A stretch of 20,714 nt of DNA from positions 1-20,714 of the forward strand of contig RFXC01000052.1 in the NCBI GenBank assembly GCA_009921765.1, written 5' to 3'. Both the position numbers and the translations under genes were made by a program. Position 1 is the stretch's first letter; each line of letters opens with the position of its first letter. This stretch comes from Betaproteobacteria bacterium (GTDB taxonomy: Bacteria; Pseudomonadota; Gammaproteobacteria; Burkholderiales; Burkholderiaceae). The notes under the pieces were generated by a model, which saw only the letters and a list, made by a program, of their open reading frames with translations, had not been told where the DNA came from and made no database searches. Below, piece by piece: positions 16,014 to 20,714 of this stretch.

Positions 16014-17816
16014 TCAGAACTGCACGTCGTCCAGCGCCAGCGCCCCGGCCGCGCCGCTCACGATCGAGTGGCGCAGCGCCGCCGCCTGCGCCAGGATATG
16101 GTCGGCGAAAAACCGCGCGGTGCCGATCTTCGCGCCCAGGAATGCGGCATCACCCTCGCCGGCATCGAGCAGCCGACGGGCAGCCAGCGCCGCTCGCGCC
16201 AGCTGCCATCCACCCAGCACCACACCGGCAAGCTTCAGATAAAGCACGGAACCCGCGAACACCGCCCGGACATCGCTGCGCGCGGACGCCACAATGAAAC
16301 TGACCGCTTCCTCGAGCGACTGCGCGCCCGCGGCGAGCGCATTGCGAATGGCGCCCAGGTCGCCATCGTGTCCCTCAAGTTCCTTGAGCGTCTCGCCCAT
16401 GGCTGCAATGAGGGCGCGCGCCACCGCACCACCGTCGCGCGCGGTTTTACGCCCGATCAGGTCATTGGCCTGGATGGCCGTGGTGCCTTCATAGATGGTA
16501 AGGATGCGGGCATCGCGGTAGTACTGCGCGGCGCCCGTCTCTTCGATAAAGCCCATGCCGCCGTGCACCTGCACGCCAAGCGAAGTGACTTCCAGCGACA
16601 TTTCGGTGGACCAGCCCTTCACGATGGGCACCAGGAACTCATACACCGCCATGTTGCGCTTGCGGGTCTCGGGATCGGCGGCATGGTGCCCCGCATCGCA
16701 GGCCGCCGCCGCCACATAGGCAAGCGACCTCGCACCCTCGGTGAGCGCACGCATGGTCATCAGCATGCGCCGGACATCGGGGTGGCAGATGATGGCCACC
16801 GGCGCGGCAGAGCCCGCGACGTCGCGACTCTGTACCCGGTCACGAGCATAGGCCACCGCCTTTTGGTAAGCGCGATCGGCAACTGCAACACCCTGCATGC
16901 CCACCGCGAAGCGGGCCGCGTTCATCATGACGAACATGTACTCGAGGCCGCGGTTTTCTTCGCCCACCAGATAACCGATCGCCCCCTCGCCCACATCTCC
17001 TTTGCCGTCGCCGTAGAGCAGGACTGCCGTGGGGCTCGCCTTGATGCCGAGTTTGTGCTCGATGGACGTGCACCAGACGTCGTTGCGCGAACCGAGCGTG
17101 CCGTCTGCGTTGACCAGAAATTTTGGAACGATGAAAAGAGAAATGCCTTTGACGCCTTCAGGCGCCTCCGGGGTGCGGGCTAGCACCAGATGGACGATGT
17201 TCTCGGCCATGTCGTGCTCGCCATAGGTGATGTAGATTTTTTGCCCGAAGACGCGATAGGTGCCGTCGGGCTGACCCACTGCACGCGTGCGTACCTGGGC
17301 CAGGTCCGAGCCAGCCTGTGGCTCGGTGAGGTTCATGGTGCCGGTCCAGCGGCCCTCGATCATGGGGGGAATGAAGGTGGCCTGCTGCTCGCTGGTGCCG
17401 GCAGTGAGCAGGGCTTCAATGGCACCATCGGTGAGCAACGGGCACAGCGCAAATGACAGACTGGCCGCGTTCAGCATTTCAACGCAGGGCGTGCCGATGA
17501 TCTTGGGCAGGCCCTGCCCGCCAAACTCGACCGGATGCTGAATGCCTTGCCACCCCGCCTGCGCGTAGGCGCGAAATGCTTCGACAAACCCCGGGCTGGT
17601 GGTGACCACGCCGTTCTGGAGGCTGGAGGGCTGCAGGTCGGATGGCCAGTTGAGCGGCGCCACCACGCCCTCGTTGAACTTTGCACACTCTTCGAGGACC
17701 GCGGTCGCAGTGTCGAGACCCGAGTCTTCAAGACCGGGCAACTGCGAGACCGCATCAATGCCGGCAACATGCTCAAGCGTAAACAGGATGTCTTTCAGCG
17801 GAACCGAGTAACTCAT
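16014..17816 (-). CDS. Acyl-CoA dehydrogenase, long (DmdC/FadE5-like) subfamily
   Basis: FAD-dependent enzyme that introduces the alpha-beta double bond into an acyl-CoA and passes electrons to electron-transfer flavoprotein. The 600 residues fit the large subfamily with an extra N-terminal segment and an acyl-CoA dehydrogenase C-terminal domain (about 470-595), unlike the roughly 380-residue classical enzymes. Visible motifs: TGTMNLTEPQAGSDL (158-172), GQKIYITYGEHD, IEHKLGIKASPT, LGVQVHGGMGFIEE (413-426), and the catalytic base Glu443 in ILTIYEGTTAIQANDL. The ATG at 17816 has a GGAG with a 7-nt spacer. It lies 62 bp after etfA in the same orientation, so the enzyme and its electron acceptor are probably made together. 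Chain-length preference cannot be read from sequence; DmdC-type 3-(methylthio)propionyl-CoA dehydrogenases share this architecture. Confidence 0.93.
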   Translation of the reverse strand: MSYSVPLKDILFTLEHVAGIDAVSQLPGLEDSGLDTATAVLEECAKFNEGVVAPLNWPSDLQPSSLQNGVVTTSPGFVEAFRAYAQAGWQGIQHPVEFGGQGLPKIIGTPCVEMLNAASLSFALCPLLTDGAIEALLTAGTSEQQATFIPPMIEGRWTGTMNLTEPQAGSDLAQVRTRAVGQPDGTYRVFGQKIYITYGEHDMAENIVHLVLARTPEAPEGVKGISLFIVPKFLVNADGTLGSRNDVWCTSIEHKLGIKASPTAVLLYGDGKGDVGEGAIGYLVGEENRGLEYMFVMMNAARFAVGMQGVAVADRAYQKAVAYARDRVQSRDVAGSAAPVAIICHPDVRRMLMTMRALTEGARSLAYVAAAACDAGHHAADPETRKRNMAVYEFLVPIVKGWSTEMSLEVTSLGVQVHGGMGFIEETGAAQYYRDARILTIYEGTTAIQANDLIGRKTARDGGAVARALIAAMGETLKELEGHDGDLGAIRNALAAGAQSLEEAVSFIVASARSDVRAVFAGSVLYLKLAGVVLGGWQLARAALAARRLLDAGEGDAAFLGAKIGTARFFADHILAQAAALRHSIVSGAAGALALDDVQF

Positions 17817-17878
17817 GTCGCGTCTCCGGGTGCAGCAGGCGGTGGCAGCGGGAAAGAGGAGTGGACCCGCCGCCTCGA

Positions 17879-18808
17879 TCAGCCGAGTTCCTGAACGATC
17901 TCTGGAACGGCCTGGAACAGGTCGCCCACGAGGCCATAGTCGGCCACGCCGAAGATCGGCGCCTCTTCGTCTTTGTTGACCGCGACAATGACCTTGCTGT
18001 CCTTCATGCCGGCCAGATGCTGGATCGCGCCCGAAATGCCGATGGCGACATAGAGCTGCGGGGCCACGATCTTGCCGGTCTGCCCGACCTGCCAGTCATT
18101 GGGCGCATAGCCCGCGTCGACCGCGGCGCGCGAGGCACCCAGCGCAGCGCCGAGCTTGTCGGCGAGCGGATCGAGAATCCTGAAGTTGTCGGCCGATCCC
18201 ATGCCGCGGCCTCCCGAGACCACGATCTTGGCGCCCGCGAGTTCGGGACGGTCGGACTTCGCCACCTCGCGACCCACAAAGCTCGAGCGGCCGGTGTCGG
18301 CCACCGGAGCGAGCGCTTCGACTGCAGCAGCGCCGCCCTGGCCTGCCGCATCAAAGCCGGTGGTGCGCACCGTGATCACTTTCACCGCATCCGCCGACTG
18401 TACGGTGGCGATGGCATTGCCCGCGTAGATGGGACGGGTGAAGGTATCGGGCGAGACCACGCTGATGATGTCGGAGATCTGGGCCACGTCGAGCCTGGCT
18501 GCCACCCGGGGCAGGATGTTCTTGCCGTGCGCAGTGGCCGGTGCCAGGATGTGCGAGAACCCCGGGGCCGCTGCAAGCGCCTGCTCAGCCACGTTCTCGG
18601 CCAGCTGGTCGGCAAGGTGCGGCGCGTCGGCCACCAGCACGCGGGAGACACCCTGCACCGCAGCCGCGGCCTGCGCAGCAGCAGAACAGCCCGATCCTGC
18701 GATCAACACCGCAACCTCACCGCCGCACTGGACTGCCGCGGTGATGGTGTTGAGCGTAGCCGCCTTGAGCGTGGCGTTGTCGTGTTCAGCGATGACCAGT
18801 GCTGCCAT
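17879..18808 (-). CDS. etfA: Electron transfer flavoprotein subunit alpha
   Basis: FAD-carrying subunit of the ETF heterodimer, which takes electrons from acyl-CoA dehydrogenases and passes them to ETF:ubiquinone oxidoreductase. The 309-residue protein shows the FAD-domain blocks [12 protein letters not shown] (198-209), [20 protein letters not shown] (224-243), the ETF-alpha signature from [17 protein letters not shown] (252-268) to VIVAVN (273-278), and [15 protein letters not shown] (278-292). Length is typical. The frame is open 21 codons upstream, but ATG 18808 ([10 protein letters not shown]) has an AAGGA (18816-18820) at a 7-nt spacer. It follows etfB by 70 bp and precedes the acyl-CoA dehydrogenase gene, forming an etfB-etfA-acd unit. 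Confidence 0.98.
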   Translation of the reverse strand: MAALVIAEHDNATLKAATLNTITAAVQCGGEVAVLIAGSGCSAAAQAAAAVQGVSRVLVADAPHLADQLAENVAEQALAAAPGFSHILAPATAHGKNILPRVAARLDVAQISDIISVVSPDTFTRPIYAGNAIATVQSADAVKVITVRTTGFDAAGQGGAAAVEALAPVADTGRSSFVGREVAKSDRPELAGAKIVVSGGRGMGSADNFRILDPLADKLGAALGASRAAVDAGYAPNDWQVGQTGKIVAPQLYVAIGISGAIQHLAGMKDSKVIVAVNKDEEAPIFGVADYGLVGDLFQAVPEIVQELG

Positions 18809-18878
18809 GTTGCGTTCCTTCGATCTTGCAGGGGTGCGATATGAAAAAAGCGGATTGGAGAGCCGACACAATCAGGGA

Positions 18879-19628
18879 TCAAATCACCTTGGCTTCGTTC
18901 TTCAGTTTGTCGACCAGCGCCTTGACGTCGGCCACCTTGATGCCCGCCTTGCGCCCGGGTGGCTCGCTCACCTTGAGGGTGCGCAGCCGCGGCGCGGGGT
19001 CGATGCCCAGATCGGCGGGCTTGAGCACATCGAGCTGCTTTTTCTTCGCCTTCATGATGTTGGGCAGCGTGACATAGCGCGGCTCGTTCAGGCGGAGGTC
19101 AGTGGTGACCACTGCGGGCAGCGCAATGGACACGGTTTCCAGACCGCCATCGACCTCGCGGGTGACCCTGGCGCGGCCATCAGCGATCTCAACCTTGGAG
19201 GCAAACGTGGCCTGGGCCATGTTGCCGAGCGCAGCCAGCATCTGGCCGGTCTGATTGGCGTCATCATCGATCGCCTGCTTGCCCAGAATGACCAGTTGCG
19301 GCTGCTCGCGATCACAGACCGCTTTCAGAAGCTTCGCCACCGCGAGCGGCTGAAGCTCGACGTCGGTTTCCACCAGAATGGCGCGATCGGCGCCAATGGC
19401 CATGGCGGTGCGCAGCGTTTCCTGGCAAGCCTGCAGTCCGCAGGACACTGCGATGACCTCGGTGGCCACGCCCTTTTCTCTGAGCCTGACCGCTTCCTCG
19501 ACACCGATTTCGTCAAATGGGTTCATCGACATCTTGACGTTGGCGATGTCGACTCCGGACTGATCGCTCTTGACGCGAACCTTGACGTTGTAGTCGACGA
19601 CCCGCTTGACGGCTACGAGAACTTTCAT
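18879..19628 (-). CDS. etfB: Electron transfer flavoprotein subunit beta
   Basis: AMP-binding subunit of ETF, forming the docking surface for dehydrogenases. The 249-residue protein starts [20 protein letters not shown] and contains [39 protein letters not shown] (nucleotide-binding region), [20 protein letters not shown] and IMKAKKK. The last two form the beta-subunit recognition region that inserts near partner dehydrogenases. Length is the family norm. The frame stays open about 100 codons upstream without similarity; ATG 19628, with GGAG five bases upstream, is the clear start. It is first in the etfB-etfA-acyl-CoA dehydrogenase unit, behind a perfect -10 box at 19690-19695, and its leader contains a small hairpin just before the Shine-Dalgarno. 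Confidence 0.98.
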   Translation of the reverse strand: MKVLVAVKRVVDYNVKVRVKSDQSGVDIANVKMSMNPFDEIGVEEAVRLREKGVATEVIAVSCGLQACQETLRTAMAIGADRAILVETDVELQPLAVAKLLKAVCDREQPQLVILGKQAIDDDANQTGQMLAALGNMAQATFASKVEIADGRARVTREVDGGLETVSIALPAVVTTDLRLNEPRYVTLPNIMKAKKKQLDVLKPADLGIDPAPRLRTLKVSEPPGRKAGIKVADVKALVDKLKNEAKVI

Positions 19629-19642
19629 GGGAACTCCGGCAG

Positions 19643-19661
19643 GGGTCCTGTGGCCGGACCC
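19643..19661 (-). promoter_or_regulatory. Perfect inverted repeat in the etfB leader
   Basis: GGGTCC and GGACCC flank a 7-nt loop, forming a 6-bp GC-rich hairpin in the etfB transcript. Its foot is 5 nt upstream of the GGAG ribosome-binding site (19634-19637). It could influence translation initiation or mRNA stability, or be an operator in DNA. No T-run follows, so it is not a terminator. Confidence 0.35.
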
Positions 19662-19689
19662 GTCTTTGATTGGAAAACGAACGGCCGGA

Positions 19690-19695
19690 ATTATA
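19690..19695 (-). promoter_or_regulatory. -10 element of a candidate etfB promoter
   Basis: A perfect TATAAT lies on the minus strand 61 bp upstream of the etfB ATG. In this GC-rich sequence such a hexamer is notable. The expected -35 position (about 19713-19718) reads AGAGTC, a poor match, and there is no extended TG motif, so an activator may be needed if this promoter is real. Confidence 0.5.
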
Positions 19696-19955
19696 CGGTG
19701 CGCGGGCCGATCGACTCTCGAAGGGCCGTGCACCCGACCCGCGCGCCCCGCACGACCCCATCGACCAGGGTCCGATCGCAACGTCATGCGCTGGACAAGC
19801 CCGGGGAGGCCCCCCACAATTCGCGGTCGCTTGCGGGTTGCGCCCCGTCCATTGCCCGACGGTACGCCCCGGCGATCCACTTCCGCGGGCGATCTCGCCG
19901 ATACCAGGCAGGCACCAATCACCCGAATCACCCCGATTCAGTCAAGGAGACTCAG

Positions 19956-20624
19956 ATGGGAACCATGCTCACCCTCAAAGCGTCGGACGGCGTTTCAATC
20001 GGCGCCTACCGTGCCGACCCCGCAGGCAAGTCCCGCGGCGCGCTGATCGTGTGTCAGGAAATTTTCGGCGTGAACCAGCATATCCGTTCGGTATGCGACC
20101 GCTATGCGGCGGCTGGCTACACGGCACTCGCCCCGGCATTCTTCGACCGCGCCGAGTCGAACGTGCAACTCGGTTACACCCCGGATGACATCGCGCGGGG
20201 CCGCTCGATCATGCAGAAGCTGCAACTCGACAACGCCGTCCTGGACGTCAAGGCGGCGGTCGCGCTGCTCGCGCCGGTCGGCAAGATCGGTATCGTCGGC
20301 TACTGCTGGGGCGGTACGGTGGCGTGGGCAGCAGCCACCCGCGTTGACGGACTCGCCTGCTCGGCGCCGTACTACGGCGGCGGCATTGCCGGCCTAGCCT
20401 CAGAGAAAGCGCGCTGCCCGGTGGAAATGCATTTCGGTGAGACCGACCACGCCATCCCCATGACCGATGTCGACAAGGTTCGGGCCGCACAGCCCGGCAT
20501 CACGGTCTATGTTTACCCGGCTGGTCATGGCTTCAACTGCGATGAGCGGGGATCTTTCGACGCCGCCAGCGCGAAACTGGCCACCGAGCGCACGCTCGCC
20601 CAGCTCGCCCGCCACGTCGGCTGA
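19956..20624 (+). CDS. Dienelactone hydrolase family protein
   Basis: Alpha/beta-hydrolase of the dienelactone hydrolase family, which in characterised members opens dienelactone to maleylacetate during chloroaromatic breakdown; many homologues have other or unknown substrates. The 222-residue protein keeps the Cys-His-Asp triad: Cys117 in GYCWGGT, Asp164 in FGETDHAIP, and His191 in PAGHGFNC. Glu35 in CQEIFGVN matches the regulatory glutamate of the Pseudomonas enzyme. The start is ATG 19956, fixed by AAGGAG with a 6-nt spacer; the frame is open for about 500 codons upstream, but only as a shadow of the etf genes. No chlorocatechol pathway genes are nearby, so the substrate is uncertain. It is immediately followed by a 21-bp tandem repeat. 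Confidence 0.93.
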   Translation: MGTMLTLKASDGVSIGAYRADPAGKSRGALIVCQEIFGVNQHIRSVCDRYAAAGYTALAPAFFDRAESNVQLGYTPDDIARGRSIMQKLQLDNAVLDVKAAVALLAPVGKIGIVGYCWGGTVAWAAATRVDGLACSAPYYGGGIAGLASEKARCPVEMHFGETDHAIPMTDVDKVRAAQPGITVYVYPAGHGFNCDERGSFDAASAKLATERTLAQLARHVG

Positions 20625-20632
20625 GCAACCTG

Positions 20633-20714
20633 TGGGGGCGCTGCGTCGCCGCATGGGGGCGCTGCGTCGCCGCATGGGGGCGCTGCGTCGCCGCATGGGG
20701 GCGCTGCGTCGCCG
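20633..20714. repeat. Perfect 21-bp direct tandem repeat, about 3.9 copies, cut by window edge
   Basis: Units start at 20633, 20654, 20675 and 20696; the last has 19 of 21 bases before the window ends, and all copies are identical. The array begins 8 bp after the preceding stop codon. Each unit contains GGCG-CTGCGT-CGCC, a short hairpin-forming inverted repeat, and a second possible CGCC/GGCG pairing spans unit junctions. Because 21 is a multiple of three, all frames stay periodic (for example WGRCVAA on plus, MRRRSAP on minus), but no ribosome-binding site or gene is evident. Total copy number and the right boundary are unknown. Confidence 0.95.

Larger units (their letters stand above)
19629..19955. 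other. Divergent intergenic region etfB / dienelactone hydrolase (327 bp)
   Basis: Gene-free stretch between the minus-strand etfB and the plus-strand dienelactone hydrolase-family gene. It holds the candidate etfB -10 box and leader hairpin on the left. The middle (about 19700-19900) is very GC-rich, with open frames on both strands but no ribosome-binding site or recognisable protein. I could not assign a plus-strand promoter. The right end carries a strong Shine-Dalgarno (AAGGAG, 19944-19949) for the downstream gene. Confidence 0.6.

Noticed and set aside
18429..19955. Very long plus-strand open frame running antisense through etfA and etfB into the dienelactone hydrolase frame
   Set aside because: It mirrors well-supported minus-strand genes codon by codon, has no family-like protein sequence before 19956, and the real start at 19956 has a strong Shine-Dalgarno.
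20400..20696. Minus-strand frame beginning with repeated MRRRSAP units
   Set aside because: It continues antisense through the dienelactone hydrolase gene and has no ribosome-binding site; periodicity comes from the 21-bp DNA repeat being divisible by three.
1..20714. Search for defence islands, integrases, transposases, CRISPR repeats, toxin-antitoxin pairs, tRNA and rRNA
   Set aside because: None seen; the only direct repeat array is the 21-bp one at the right edge, with no spacers and therefore not CRISPR.

Overview
The window is GC-rich, densely packed bacterial chromosome. Gene content and order point to a betaproteobacterium, most likely in the order Burkholderiales. The block orn / Ste24-like M48 protease / rsgA / CobD-CbiB-family protein / CoA-type NUDIX hydrolase / rplS-trmD-rimM-rpsP, lying close to an acyl-CoA dehydrogenase-etfA-etfB cluster, is what I associate with that group. 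That assignment rests on recalled gene order and not on a search; I do not name a genus.

Layout. (1) 1-4782, plus strand: the 3' part of a TauD/TfdA-type dioxygenase gene, then mutS, then a Tat-exported calcineurin-like phosphoesterase whose start overlaps the mutS stop. (2) 4783-8293, plus strand: a promoter and the gene for type B ribosomal protein L31, then a polytopic GT39/ArnT-like membrane protein translationally coupled to a MATE transporter. (3) 8317-11152: oligoribonuclease on the minus strand, divergent from a plus-strand pair of Ste24-type membrane protease and the ribosome-assembly GTPase RsgA. (4) 11160-15294, minus strand: rpsP-rimM-trmD, then a 286-bp gap holding a candidate internal promoter and a structured leader, then rplS, a NUDIX hydrolase and a CobD/CbiB-family membrane protein. 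(5) 15472-16002, plus strand: a small AhpD/carboxymuconolactone-decarboxylase-fold protein. (6) 16014-19628, minus strand: etfB-etfA-acyl-CoA dehydrogenase, a fatty-acid oxidation electron-transfer cluster. (7) 19956-20624, plus strand: a dienelactone hydrolase-family protein, followed by a perfect 21-bp tandem repeat that runs off the right edge.

Functionally this is core genome: mismatch repair, translation and ribosome maturation (L31, S16, RimM, TrmD, L19, RsgA), RNA turnover (Orn), nucleotide and CoA housekeeping, envelope proteins and acyl-CoA oxidation. Recurrent NTGA stop/start overlaps (3667, 6881, 10250) show tight translational coupling.

I found no defence system, mobile element, CRISPR array, tRNA or rRNA. 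I see no convincing new multigene system. The signals most worth checking are the roughly 260-nt potentially switch-like leader of rplS with its promoter inside the end of trmD, the 21-bp tandem array at 20633-20714, and residue-level oddities in RsgA and TrmD.
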